DNA of 64,000 nt from Mycobacterium sp. Aquia_213 (GTDB taxonomy: Bacteria; Actinomycetota; Actinomycetes; Mycobacteriales; Mycobacteriaceae). Under the pieces are notes generated by a model. The model was not told where the DNA came from. It saw only the letters and a program-made list of their open reading frames with translations, and ran no database searches. Position 1 is the first letter of the stretch; the number at the start of each line of letters is the position of its first letter. The DNA is taken from the NCBI RefSeq assembly GCF_026625985.1, contig NZ_CP113116.1, positions 124,001 to 188,000 of the forward strand. Direction: 5' to 3'. Below, in pieces: positions 25,534 through 34,711 of the stretch. The position numbers and the translations under genes were made by a program.

Positions 25534-28500
25534 GGCTTGATCCGGATCTGACCGGGTGACCACCATCCGGTGCGGGTCGCCGTGCCCAAGTCGAGTTGGG
25601 CGGGCTGAGCGTCGGCGATGGTCTCGAACCGACGCAGTGAGCCCCAGTCGCGGCCCCAGTCATGGGACAGGTAGGTCGACATCACGTGCGCGCGCAGCAG
25701 CAAGTCGGTGATGCCCAGCAGGCCGCCGTTGACGCCGTCTTGCCAGGTGTCGGTGTCCTGCTTCTTCGCGTTGTAGTCCGGCGTGATGCGGAACCTCGGG
25801 ATCTCGGTGACGCCGTTGACGTGCAGCATCGGCTGCTGGCACGGGAATGCCAGCCCGACCGCCCAGTCCATCAGCACCGGCTGCGTCGAGCCGACGTACT
25901 CCTGTAGGGAACGCAGTTCCGGTACCCGCGGCGGGGTCAGCGCGATCCAGTCGTCCGCCGTCAGGGACAGGTCCTCGGCGACCACTCGCACCGCGATCGA
26001 ATCGGCAGGCATCTGCGAGCGCGCGAAGCGCAGATTGCGCCACACCTTCGGTTGCTCTCCGTAGAGGTCGTAGGGCACCAGGCGACCGCCCGGCAGCACG
26101 GAGCCGTCGGGTCCGGGCATGCCGAATTCCAATTCCACGGTCTGCCCGTTGGTGTGGTGGTGCAGGATGCTGTTGCCGGCGATCGTGCCGGCGGCGGTCA
26201 CCACCACGAGCGGATGCCCGGAGTCGGGTTTCGGCAGCTGATACCACGCCGAGGTGAGCCTGCTCTGCTGTTGTGCGCCGCTGGTGTAGCTGCCGGCCAC
26301 CGGAACCTTCTTGGGGTCGAGGCCGTAGGGCAGCGGGAGTAGTGACCCGTTGATACCCGGCGCGGACAGCTTGGTCGGCCCGTACCAGTCGTAGTCGGTA
26401 CCGGGTTGCGGCACGGCCGTCTCCCGGACCGCTTCGGCCAGCGTGCGGTCCGGGACGCCGTTGGGGCTGAACCCCGTTGGGTCGATTCCGCCCAGCGCAC
26501 CCAGCGGGCTGTAACTGCCGGGATAGGGCGTCATGAAGCCGGCGTTGCTGTCCGGCTCGACGAGTACGTCGTCGGCCAGTCCGCAGCCGCCGCTGAACTC
26601 GCGCAGGTTGTCCCAGGCATTGGAGTAGGTGGGGTACTGACGCACGATCCCGGCCACCATCGACGCCACGAACACCAGCGCCATGAAGCCGGCCGCGAGC
26701 GGGATCGGTGCTGCCGTCAGCGCCCGCGCCAGTCTGCCCTCGCCATGGCTCGGGTCCGCGAAGTGTAGCCAGGCCGCGTACACAGCGGTGATCGCGAAGA
26801 GTGCGAAAAAGATTGTGCTGATTGAGATTCCGCCGACCTTCGGCATCGAGCTGTTGAACGGGACGCCGTAGCTCGAGACGTACCACCAACCGTTGGTGGT
26901 GGCGAAGCACAGCGCCAGCACGAACATCACCGCCGCCAGGAATGCCATCCGGTTGCGCGACCAGCGCAGCACCTTCGGCGACACCAGCACTGTCGTCAGG
27001 GCGGCCATCGCCGCGCCCACCGCGGCGAACAGCCCGAAGTGGTGCACCCACTTGGTCGGGGTGAACATCAGGAAGAACATGGTGCCGAAGATGACGCCCA
27101 TCAGCCGCCACGCCGGCCCACGCGCTACTCCGGGAACTCGCTTGCGCCGCAACATGATGAACAGCGACGTGAACAAGCACAGCGCGGTGATCAGGAAGCC
27201 GAACCGGCGGGACAGCGAGCCGTCGACGGTGGGCAGGATCAGATAGTAGTAGCGCAGGTTCTCGGTGTACCACGCCTGGCTCGGCCCGATATCGGTACGA
27301 ATCCTGGTGGCTTCCAACACCGTTGACAACGTCTGGTCGGCGAACACCACGGTGAGGATGACGAATCCGGCGGCCAGTATCGGGGCCACCAGCGGCCAGG
27401 TCCCGACCAGCCGATGCCGTCGCACCAGAATCCGCAGGATCGGTCGGCCACCGGCGACCAGCGCGGCCACCGCGATCAGACCGGTGGGCTGCACGCCCAG
27501 CGTGAATGCCGCGGTGACCACCGCCAGTGCCGCCGGGGTCAGCCGGGACGCGCACATCGAGCGCTCGATCAGCACGTAGGTGATCAGCGAGCCGACCGCG
27601 ATGATGGGCTCGGGCCGCAGCCCGTTGTCGAACGGCATCCACGCGGTGAGTAGCACCAGGCCCGCCGCCCAGTTCGCGGCCTTGCTCGACGTCACCGCGG
27701 GCCCCAACCGGGGCAGCACCTCACGCGACAGCAGCAGCCAGCAGACCAGCCCGGCGACCAGGTCCGGCAGCCGCATCCACAGGCTGGCGTCGCTGACGTG
27801 GGTCATCAGCGCCAGCAGGTTGTAGTACCAACCGAACGGGTCCTCCGGGCTGCCGAACCAGCGGAAGTAGTTCGACATGTAGCCGGCGCGGTCGGCGACC
27901 CGGGCCATGCCCAGGATGTAGCCGTCGTCAGACGAGTTCGCCCCGATCACATGCCACAGCACGAATCCGAAGATGACCGCGGCGTCGGCGAGGGTGAACT
28001 TTTTCCAGCGAGTCGGGATCAGCCGGTGCATCCGGCGCCCGTCGAGCTGGTCCAGTCGCCACAGCGCGACCAGCGAAACGATCGTGGCCAGGATGGCGCC
28101 GACCATCGCCAGCAGCTTCAATGTTGTTGGAGTGGTGGAGAACCGGGTGTCGATGGTCGCCGAGAACCGCAGCCCGGGCGGCGCGGGACCGGCCAGGTCG
28201 GTAAACACGCCGACGATCTGCGGGCGCAGGTTAGGGTCGGGGAAACCGCCGCCGAGCGGCTTGCCGGTGGGGTCGGTCAACCCGACGAAGGTGGCGAAAG
28301 TGCCGGCGCGCGTGGAGGTTATCTCGATGCGCTGACATTGCGCGGACTCGACCTGCTCGCGTGACGCGCTGGCGATCACCACATTGCGGTCGGTGACGTC
28401 GACGCGCTTGGCGTTGACGACGACGAACAACGCGTTGAGCGCCGCGTCCTTACCCTTCTTGGGCGCGGTGCTCAGCACCACGCCGCCCTCGGGCGGCAGG

Positions 28501-28751
28501 CCGTGCACCGCGTCGCACGGCACGGTGGCCGTCACGTCGACCGGGCTCAGTGAAATGAGCGGGGCCGTAACGCTATTCAGTTGGCCACTCTGCGGCCAGT
28601 TCAGCATTGCGGTGGTCTGCACGACGGGCAGTAGTGGTGTCGCGACCGACAACACGAAGCCGATCAGCCCGGCGATCGTGGCGACCCACCGGGTGACCCG
28701 GACGTCGTCGCGGGGGGCAGCTACGGCTGGTCTGTCGACGACGACGCTCAT
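25530..28751 (-). CDS. embB: Arabinosyltransferase EmbB
   Basis: GT-C arabinofuranosyltransferase that, with EmbA, builds the terminal hexaarabinofuranoside of arabinogalactan; target of ethambutol. The 1073-residue protein has many membrane helices, an N-terminal lectin-like external loop, the catalytic acidic motif in the second large loop (GANSSDDGYILGMARV) and a C-terminal carbohydrate-binding domain ending in TATRTGWWSPGQIRI. The ethambutol-resistance region reads YYNLLALMTHVSDASLWMR with Met316, equivalent to the wild-type Met306 of M. tuberculosis. Its ATG overlaps the embA stop by 4 bases, so embA and embB are coupled. Confidence 0.97.
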   Translation of the reverse strand: MSVVVDRPAVAAPRDDVRVTRWVATIAGLIGFVLSVATPLLPVVQTTAMLNWPQSGQLNSVTAPLISLSPVDVTATVPCDAVHGLPPEGGVVLSTAPKKGKDAALNALFVVVNAKRVDVTDRNVVIASASREQVESAQCQRIEITSTRAGTFATFVGLTDPTGKPLGGGFPDPNLRPQIVGVFTDLAGPAPPGLRFSATIDTRFSTTPTTLKLLAMVGAILATIVSLVALWRLDQLDGRRMHRLIPTRWKKFTLADAAVIFGFVLWHVIGANSSDDGYILGMARVADRAGYMSNYFRWFGSPEDPFGWYYNLLALMTHVSDASLWMRLPDLVAGLVCWLLLSREVLPRLGPAVTSSKAANWAAGLVLLTAWMPFDNGLRPEPIIAVGSLITYVLIERSMCASRLTPAALAVVTAAFTLGVQPTGLIAVAALVAGGRPILRILVRRHRLVGTWPLVAPILAAGFVILTVVFADQTLSTVLEATRIRTDIGPSQAWYTENLRYYYLILPTVDGSLSRRFGFLITALCLFTSLFIMLRRKRVPGVARGPAWRLMGVIFGTMFFLMFTPTKWVHHFGLFAAVGAAMAALTTVLVSPKVLRWSRNRMAFLAAVMFVLALCFATTNGWWYVSSYGVPFNSSMPKVGGISISTIFFALFAITAVYAAWLHFADPSHGEGRLARALTAAPIPLAAGFMALVFVASMVAGIVRQYPTYSNAWDNLREFSGGCGLADDVLVEPDSNAGFMTPYPGSYSPLGALGGIDPTGFSPNGVPDRTLAEAVRETAVPQPGTDYDWYGPTKLSAPGINGSLLPLPYGLDPKKVPVAGSYTSGAQQQSRLTSAWYQLPKPDSGHPLVVVTAAGTIAGNSILHHHTNGQTVELEFGMPGPDGSVLPGGRLVPYDLYGEQPKVWRNLRFARSQMPADSIAVRVVAEDLSLTADDWIALTPPRVPELRSLQEYVGSTQPVLMDWAVGLAFPCQQPMLHVNGVTEIPRFRITPDYNAKKQDTDTWQDGVNGGLLGITDLLLRAHVMSTYLSHDWGRDWGSLRRFETIADAQPAQLDLGTATRTGWWSPGQIRIKP

Positions 28752-31700
28752 GGCAGCGCCCGAATCGGTCCCTGGCGGCTCCAGCCGTTCACGGTCATCA
28801 CACCCTGTTCGATCACGGCATTCGGCGCCTGATCACTCGGCACCAGCGGGGAATACTGCTCGACCGATCCCCAGTCGCGATACCAGTCGCCGCGCAGGTA
28901 GGTCGAGATCGTCGTCGTCCGGAGCATCACTTGGGTGAACAGGAACGGCCCGCCGGTCTCGCTGGCCTCCCACCCGTTCGATGACGACGCCGTCTGCTTG
29001 TGGTCGGGCAGGATGCGGTAGCCGGGGAGTTCGGCAACGCCGAGGTGTTCGGAGAACGGCCGCTGGCACGGGAAGTTCGCGGCGGTGGCGATGTCCATCA
29101 GCACGGGCGTCTGCGAGCCCATCAATTGCTGCAGGGTCTGCAGCACCGGGACGCGCGGCGGCGTGAACGCGAACCACTGATCCTCACTCAGGTTCGGGTC
29201 GTAAGCCACGATGCGAGCCACGTTGGCCTCCGGCGGCGCCCACGTCAGCGGAAACCGCAGATTGCGCCACGCCGGCTCGGGCCCGATGTCGATGGGCTGC
29301 ACCTCCGCGAGCGGCTGGGTGGTCCCATCGGGGCGGGTGACACCCCACTGCAGTTTCAGCGACTGCCCGTAGGTGAAGGTGCCGTCCTCCTTGTACGACC
29401 AGATGGCGCCCGCGGCGGAGACCACCACCACTGGCCGGTCGGGCCTTCGTGGCGGCAACTGGTACCAGGACGAGGTCGCGGTGGCCGCCAGCGAATTCTC
29501 GCCGTAGCTACCCATCACCGGCGTGCGGGCCGGGTCGAGACCGAAGGGCAGTGCCACGTTCGATCCGTTCACCCCGATCGGGCCCTTCCCGCCGGCCGTG
29601 CCCGCGGAGTCACTCATCGCGGCGTTGGGTTTGTTCGGTGAGGCGTCGGAATTCACCACCCCCGGCTTGGTCACCACCGGATACGACCTCAGGTCGTCGC
29701 CCACCCCGTCCGGTTTGAACCCGACCGGGTTACTCCCGCCGAGCGGGCCGTCCGGTCCGAACGTCTGTCCCGGAACCGGTTGCAGCAGACCAACATTGGG
29801 GTCTGGCTCGGTCAGCACGTCGTCGGCCATCGCGCAACTGGTCGGCGACAGCCCGGACTCCAGCGCGGCCAGGTTGGCTTTGGCGGTGGTGTAGAGCGGG
29901 TAGCGGAACACCGCACCCTTGGCCAGTGAGCCGACCTCGCCGAGGACCATGATCGTCGCGACGACCAGTAGGGGAGTGGCGGCCAGCACGCGGTTACGCC
30001 GGTTCTCCTTGATCTCGGTGTGCCCGGTGTAGTCCATCCGGAAGTGCTGCCAGGCGGCCAGCAGTCCGGCCGCGATCGAGAGCGCCAGGAACATCGACGT
30101 CACCGGGTGGCTGGCGACGACGGGCTGAATGTCGAACCACGGCACCCCGTAGTTGCCGACGTAGAACCAGCCGTTGATGCCCGACGTGGCCACCGCCAGC
30201 ACGAACAGCAGCGCCGTCACATAGAGCGTCAGGTTGCGCCGGCTGTGCAGACCGATCCGGGCCAACGCGAAGGCGGTGACCGCGCCGAGCGCGCCGGCCA
30301 GACTGGCGAACGCGCCGAACTGCACCGCCCACTTCGTCGGCGTGAATGTCAGCAGCAGCAGGCCGAGCGCGGTGGTGCCGATCAGGCGCCAGGCCGGACC
30401 GCTGGCCAGCCCGGGCACCCGGCCGCGGCGCAGCAGCACCATCACCATGCCGAACAGGCACAGCAGCAGCACCAGGACCGCGAATCGCCGCGCCATCGAT
30501 CCGTCCGGGTTGGATTCGACCGTCAGGAAGTAGTAGCGCAGCCAATCCTGGTACCAGGCGATCGTCGGCCCGACCTTGTATTTGATCCGGGCCGACTCGG
30601 CGATTGTCGCCAGCGTCTGGCTGCGGAACACCACCACCAGGATCAGCGATAGCGACGCCGCCAGCACGGCCAGTGGGGCCAGGAGTCCGTCGGTTGCCCG
30701 GCGGCGCCGGATGATCGTCGCGATGGCCCGGGCGCCGGTCAGCAGCGCGGCGACGGCGATCAAGCCCTGCGGAGCGAGCGTCACGGTGAGCATCGCGACC
30801 ACGATGGCCACCGCGGCGGGAGCCAGCCGCTGCAGTCCGATCGCGCGCTCCACCAGCATCCAGGTGACGATCACGCCGAGGGCGATCAGCGGCTCGGGGC
30901 GCAGGCCGTTGTTGAACGGCAGCCACGCGGCCAGGAAAACCATGCCGCCGGTCAGCACCGCCACCGTGTTGGATCCCAGGCCACCCTTCCCGGGGCCCAG
31001 CCGGCGCAGTCCCCAGTGGCTGATGATCAGCCAGCAGGCGATCCCGGCCAGCGTGGCGGGTAGCCGCATCCACACGCCCGCGGTGCTGACCGACGCCAGT
31101 TTGGACAGCACCGAGAGATACCAGTCGAACGGCGCGTCGGTGGTGCCGAAGTAGCGGTAGTAGTTGGCCACGTAGCCGGCCTTCGGTGCCACCCGCGCGA
31201 TGGTCAGGTTGTAGCCGTCGTCGGACGACGTGGCGCCGATGATGTGCCAGACCAGCAGCGTCGCGATCACGCCCACATCGGACAGCCAAGTGGCCCAGCC
31301 GATCCGCCACCATGAGGCCCGCTGCTCGCGGGGGCGGTAACGCGACAGCCAGGCGATCGGGGAGCGCCAGTTGACCAGCGTGCCGCCGCGGCTATGGCGG
31401 TCCAGCACGGCCAACGCGACGATCGCGACCAGCACCGCCAGCACGCCCGCGATCATCACCAGCTTCTTCAGCGCGGTCGGCGTCGTGATGAACCGGGTGT
31501 CGATGTCGACCCGCGCCGACAGCCCCGGCTGGGCGGCCACCTTCAGGTCGGTGAAGATGCCGCCGACCTGCGGTTTCTTCTCGGCCGGCAGGGTCCCGTC
31601 GGCGCCCGGTATCCCGACGAAGTCCGCGCCCGCCGCGCCGGCGTCGGCCCAGACGTGCAGCACGCTGCAGGCGCCCGCAGCGATCGCCGAGCGCTTCGCC

Positions 31701-32065
31701 ACCGCGGCCACCGTGTCCCGGAACGCGACGACGACCACGTCCTTGTCGGCACGCACGAACAGGCCGTTCTTACCCGGGTCCACGCCGCCCGTCGGCAGCG
31801 TCGAGACCACCAATCCGCCGCTGGCCGGCAGGGTGGCGATCGCCGGGCAGGGGATGGAGATGTCGAGCGCGCGCGGCGCCCCGGATACCAGGGGTGCGGT
31901 GATCTGGGTGATCTGCCCGTCCGCGGTGCCCTGCGGCCACACGATGGTTGCCGTGGTCTGCCTGACCGGGAGCAACGGCACGACCAGGCACAGCAGCAGA
32001 CCCGCGAGCCCGGCGACGATGGCGACTATTCGCAGGATCGGCTGCGATCGCTCGTCGGGGGGCAC
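28748..32065 (-). CDS. embA: Arabinosyltransferase EmbA
   Basis: Partner of EmbB in the heteromeric arabinosyltransferase of the outer membrane leaflet of the plasma membrane. At 1105 residues it has the Emb architecture: first helix, N-terminal beta-rich external domain (ITAPLVSGAPRALDISIPC), multi-helix core with the acidic motif IGATSSDDGYNLTIARV, the FTPTKWAVQFGAF segment and a C-terminal carbohydrate-binding domain ending NGWSRQGPIRALP. It begins at GTG 32065 with no clear ribosome-binding site; a TACCAT hexamer lies 8 bases upstream, which would suit a leaderless transcript. embR is divergent from it, 147 bases away. Confidence 0.97.
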   Translation of the reverse strand: MPPDERSQPILRIVAIVAGLAGLLLCLVVPLLPVRQTTATIVWPQGTADGQITQITAPLVSGAPRALDISIPCPAIATLPASGGLVVSTLPTGGVDPGKNGLFVRADKDVVVVAFRDTVAAVAKRSAIAAGACSVLHVWADAGAAGADFVGIPGADGTLPAEKKPQVGGIFTDLKVAAQPGLSARVDIDTRFITTPTALKKLVMIAGVLAVLVAIVALAVLDRHSRGGTLVNWRSPIAWLSRYRPREQRASWWRIGWATWLSDVGVIATLLVWHIIGATSSDDGYNLTIARVAPKAGYVANYYRYFGTTDAPFDWYLSVLSKLASVSTAGVWMRLPATLAGIACWLIISHWGLRRLGPGKGGLGSNTVAVLTGGMVFLAAWLPFNNGLRPEPLIALGVIVTWMLVERAIGLQRLAPAAVAIVVAMLTVTLAPQGLIAVAALLTGARAIATIIRRRRATDGLLAPLAVLAASLSLILVVVFRSQTLATIAESARIKYKVGPTIAWYQDWLRYYFLTVESNPDGSMARRFAVLVLLLCLFGMVMVLLRRGRVPGLASGPAWRLIGTTALGLLLLTFTPTKWAVQFGAFASLAGALGAVTAFALARIGLHSRRNLTLYVTALLFVLAVATSGINGWFYVGNYGVPWFDIQPVVASHPVTSMFLALSIAAGLLAAWQHFRMDYTGHTEIKENRRNRVLAATPLLVVATIMVLGEVGSLAKGAVFRYPLYTTAKANLAALESGLSPTSCAMADDVLTEPDPNVGLLQPVPGQTFGPDGPLGGSNPVGFKPDGVGDDLRSYPVVTKPGVVNSDASPNKPNAAMSDSAGTAGGKGPIGVNGSNVALPFGLDPARTPVMGSYGENSLAATATSSWYQLPPRRPDRPVVVVSAAGAIWSYKEDGTFTYGQSLKLQWGVTRPDGTTQPLAEVQPIDIGPEPAWRNLRFPLTWAPPEANVARIVAYDPNLSEDQWFAFTPPRVPVLQTLQQLMGSQTPVLMDIATAANFPCQRPFSEHLGVAELPGYRILPDHKQTASSSNGWEASETGGPFLFTQVMLRTTTISTYLRGDWYRDWGSVEQYSPLVPSDQAPNAVIEQGVMTVNGWSRQGPIRALP

Positions 32066-32073
32066 GGGGATCG

Positions 32074-32079
32074 ATGGTA
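32074..32079 (-). promoter_or_regulatory. Possible -10 box for embA
   Basis: On the minus strand the hexamer TACCAT (fits TANNNT) ends 8 bases before the GTG start of embA, while no Shine-Dalgarno sequence is visible. This is what a leaderless start would look like; it is a motif match only. Confidence 0.3.
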
Positions 32080-32212
32080 AGCGACGGCCCTTGGTCGGGT
32101 GAGGATGCGGGGCCGCGCGACGGGCGGGTTAGCGCGCGGAAGTCTCGCGGACCTGCTGGGCACCTTCAAAGATCCGCACATTTCGGTGCCAGGTCTGAAA
32201 CCATTAATTGCG

Positions 32213-33352
32213 ATGACGGACTCAAGTCTCGGGTTCGGTGTGTTGGGGCCCTTACAGGTGACCGCCCATGGCACCCGGATGAACTTGGGCGCACCGAAGC
32301 AGCGCGCGGTGTTGGCGATGCTGGTGATCAACCGCAACCGGCCGGTATCCGTCGATTCGTTGATCGACGCGGTGTGGGACGAGGATCCGGTGCCGGCGGC
32401 GCGCATCAGCATCCAGTCCCACGTGTCCAACCTGCGGCGGCTGCTGCGCACCGCCGAGGCCGACCCGAACCAGATGCTGGCCAGCGTCCCGCCCGGTTAC
32501 CAGCTCAGCATCGCCGACGCGGACTGCGACCTCGGGCGCTTCGGCACCGCAAAGGCCGCCGGCTCCCAGGCCGCCGCCGCGGGCCGATTCGAGGAGGCCA
32601 GCAGCCACCTGTCCGCCGCGCTGAGCGAATGGCGCGGGCCGGTCCTCGACGACTTGCGCGAGTTTGGGTTTGTCGACGCGTTCGCCAAGGCCCTGGTGGA
32701 GGAAAAGGTGGCCGTCCACACCGCCCGCGCTGAGGCCGAGATCGCCTGCGGGCGCGCGGAATCCGTCATCAGTGAGCTCGAGGCGATCACCGCCGAGCAT
32801 CCGTACCGGGAACGACTGTGGGCGCAGTTGATGACCGCCTATTACGTGACAGAGCGGCAATCCGATGCCCTCGGCGCGTATCGGCGATTGAAGACGGCGC
32901 TAGCCGAGGGGCTCGGCATCGATCCCGGGCCGACGGTCACCGAGTTGCACGAGCGGATCCTGCGCCAGGAACCCCCGGCCGCCACGCGGGCGGCACTGAC
33001 CACCCTGAAGGTCAGCGTCGACGCGCCGGCCGTCGAGTCCGCGGCGATTCCCGTCGACGGGTCGGTCGTTGTGTTGTTGCGCGACAAGGCCGGACGCGAG
33101 TACCGGCTGAACAATGCCACCATCCGGATCGGCCGCTTCACCGACAACGACATCGTTCTCGACGACAACGATGTCAGCCGCTATCACGCCGTGATCACCG
33201 ACAGCGGGCCCGGTTTCGTGATCACCGATCTGCGCTCCACCAACGGAGTCGAGGTACAAGGCAAGCGCATCCGGGGCAGCGTTGTTCTGGGCGACGGCGA
33301 TCAAATCCGCATTGGCAGCCGCGAGTTCACCGTCGAGATCCGTTCGGGCTGA
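32213..33352 (+). CDS. embR: SARP-family transcriptional regulator EmbR with FHA domain
   Basis: A 379-residue regulator of the EmbR type: N-terminal winged helix (about residues 5-100, LGPLQVTAHGTR to SNLRRLLRT), bacterial transcriptional-activation domain of TPR-like helices (about 100-255, LSAALSEWRGPVLDDL, ERLWAQLMTAYY, LGIDPGPTVTELHERILR) and a C-terminal FHA domain (IRIGRFTDNDIVL, VSRYHAVI, DLRSTNGVEV). The FHA Arg, Ser and Asn needed for phosphothreonine binding are all present. In M. tuberculosis EmbR is activated by PknH and controls embCAB but is encoded elsewhere; here it sits divergent from embA, as described for M. avium. ATG 32213 is chosen by similarity; no strong ribosome-binding site is seen. 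Confidence 0.93.
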   Translation: MTDSSLGFGVLGPLQVTAHGTRMNLGAPKQRAVLAMLVINRNRPVSVDSLIDAVWDEDPVPAARISIQSHVSNLRRLLRTAEADPNQMLASVPPGYQLSIADADCDLGRFGTAKAAGSQAAAAGRFEEASSHLSAALSEWRGPVLDDLREFGFVDAFAKALVEEKVAVHTARAEAEIACGRAESVISELEAITAEHPYRERLWAQLMTAYYVTERQSDALGAYRRLKTALAEGLGIDPGPTVTELHERILRQEPPAATRAALTTLKVSVDAPAVESAAIPVDGSVVVLLRDKAGREYRLNNATIRIGRFTDNDIVLDDNDVSRYHAVITDSGPGFVITDLRSTNGVEVQGKRIRGSVVLGDGDQIRIGSREFTVEIRSG

Positions 33353-33355
33353 CTA

Positions 33356-33841
33356 CTATTCCCGTACTGCGGCCGTCAGGCCGACGTAGCGGTGCAGGTA
33401 CCACGGCCATCCGGCCTCGCCGTCGACGCCGTCGGCAATCGTCTGCCAGCCGGGGCCGTGCCGGTCGAGGTGGCGGTGATCCAGGTCGACGCGCGTGCGC
33501 GATTCGGACTCCGCGGTGAAGCGCACCTCGACCTCACTGGTTCGCGATTGGTCGGGCTCCAGTTGCCAGGACGGACTGATGTCCCAGGTGAACAACAGCC
33601 GGTGCGGAGGCTCACAGGCCAGCACGCGCGCCCATCGGCACTCGCTGCCGTCCACGCCACGATCGTAAATGTGGCCGCCCGCGTGAGTTTCGAACACCGT
33701 CTCGGCGATCGGGACCGCCAGCAGGTTGTGCTCACGCGGTTTGAAGTCGCCGAACTGTTCGGTGAAGACGGCGAACGCGCGCTCGATCGGGGCGTTGACG
33801 ATGACCTGGTGCTGAACTTCGGAGCTTCGCGGCGGGGTCAT
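33356..33841 (-). CDS. SRPBCC (AHSA1/START-like) family protein
   Basis: A 161-residue cytosolic protein of the Bet v1/SRPBCC fold. Typical segments are HQVIVNAPIERAFAVFTEQ at the N-terminus, GGHIYDRGVDGSECRWARV, then the diagnostic PPHRLLFTWDISP, and the closing helix WQTIADGVDGEAGWPWYLHRYV. Such proteins bind hydrophobic ligands; substrate unknown. ATG 33841 is chosen because GGAGAGG lies just upstream; the frame stays open further but without such a site. It converges on embR with a 3-base gap and is part of the insertion that separates embC from embA. Confidence 0.85.
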   Translation of the reverse strand: MTPPRSSEVQHQVIVNAPIERAFAVFTEQFGDFKPREHNLLAVPIAETVFETHAGGHIYDRGVDGSECRWARVLACEPPHRLLFTWDISPSWQLEPDQSRTSEVEVRFTAESESRTRVDLDHRHLDRHGPGWQTIADGVDGEAGWPWYLHRYVGLTAAVRE

Positions 33842-34075
33842 GACGCCTCTCCTTCGATCTCGGTGAACGTGGCTCACCACAACCCGTAATTTTGCGCTTA
33901 CCAACGGCCGGGCGGCAATGCCGCCGAGCCCTAAAAGCCCCGGTCAGCGGCGCATGAATTTCGCAAGGATCTCGCAAAGACCCTGCAAGCGGCGCGCGTG
34001 AAACTACCGGCGTCGGCAACACAAACCGAGAGAGTGTCGCGAGCCGGCGGCGACGAAAGCGCAAAGGAATCGATC

Positions 34076-34315
34076 ATGAACCTCACTCAGAACTGGATGC
34101 GGCTGATTGCCGCGGCGCTGGTGTCGGGTGGCATCGCGGCGGCCGGATGGGGCTTGGGTGCGTTCGCCACGTCCGGCGGACCCCACTACTGGTGCCCCGG
34201 GGACGCCTTGCCGGCCTCGAACCCCGCCATTTCCTGGGACATGACCCTCTGCCACCAGTACCACCAGCTATCCGGCGGCCAAATCGCCGAGGGGCCGGTG
34301 CCCGGGAATCGCTGA
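34076..34315 (+). CDS. Tiny secreted protein with WCPG-WD-CH motif (first of a pair)
   Basis: A 79-residue protein with a signal peptide (residues about 1-34, MRLIAAALVSGGIAAAGWGLG). The mature part is about 45 residues and carries YWCPGD, then W-D and CHQYHQ, with one Cys pair likely bridged. ATG 34076 has AAAGGA about 8 bases upstream. The next gene encodes a paralogue with the same motif order. Such WCPG...CH small secreted proteins are scattered in mycobacteria; their function is unknown. A start further upstream (33998) is open but would bury the signal peptide. Confidence 0.72.
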   Translation: MNLTQNWMRLIAAALVSGGIAAAGWGLGAFATSGGPHYWCPGDALPASNPAISWDMTLCHQYHQLSGGQIAEGPVPGNR

Positions 34316-34357
34316 GATTTGGGATCGGTAGCAACCTTGACCGGATGCACTGGCGCC

Positions 34358-34708
34358 ATGAACACCTTTCCCAACATGAAACGAGTGCTTGCCGGTGCGG
34401 TGCTGTCGGGCGGCTTCGCCGTCGTCGGCCTGGGCTTGGCCGTGGGAATCGGCCACGCTCAGCCCGCCCCGATGGTGTGCCAGGACCCAACCCGGGGGGC
34501 CAGCCCCACCAACAGCTGCACCTATCAGTGGTGCCCGGGCTCACCGGTCATGAAGCACATGCCGGACTGGGACAGGAATACTTGTCACCCTTGGTATTTC
34601 GACAAGAACAGTCCGCCGACCGACTCGACGATCATTGAGGGCTTCCCGCCGCCCTACCCGCCGTCGCCGCCGTGCATCCCGTTCATCAACTGCCTGCCGG
34701 GGCTGTAG
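34358..34708 (+). CDS. Tiny secreted protein with WCPG-WD-CH motif (second of a pair)
   Basis: A 116-residue paralogue of the preceding gene. The signal peptide (MKRVLAGAVLSGGFAVVGLG) ends near GHAQPAP. The mature part has CTYQWCPGSPVMKHMPDWD followed by NTCHPWYFD, and a Pro-rich tail with two more Cys (PPYPPSPPCIPFINCLPGL). It begins 42 bases after the first gene and ends 3 bases before the embC stop, tail to tail. ATG 34358 is chosen; ATG 34376 would also keep the whole signal peptide. Function unknown. Confidence 0.7.
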   Translation: MNTFPNMKRVLAGAVLSGGFAVVGLGLAVGIGHAQPAPMVCQDPTRGASPTNSCTYQWCPGSPVMKHMPDWDRNTCHPWYFDKNSPPTDSTIIEGFPPPYPPSPPCIPFINCLPGL

Positions 34709-34711
34709 CGA

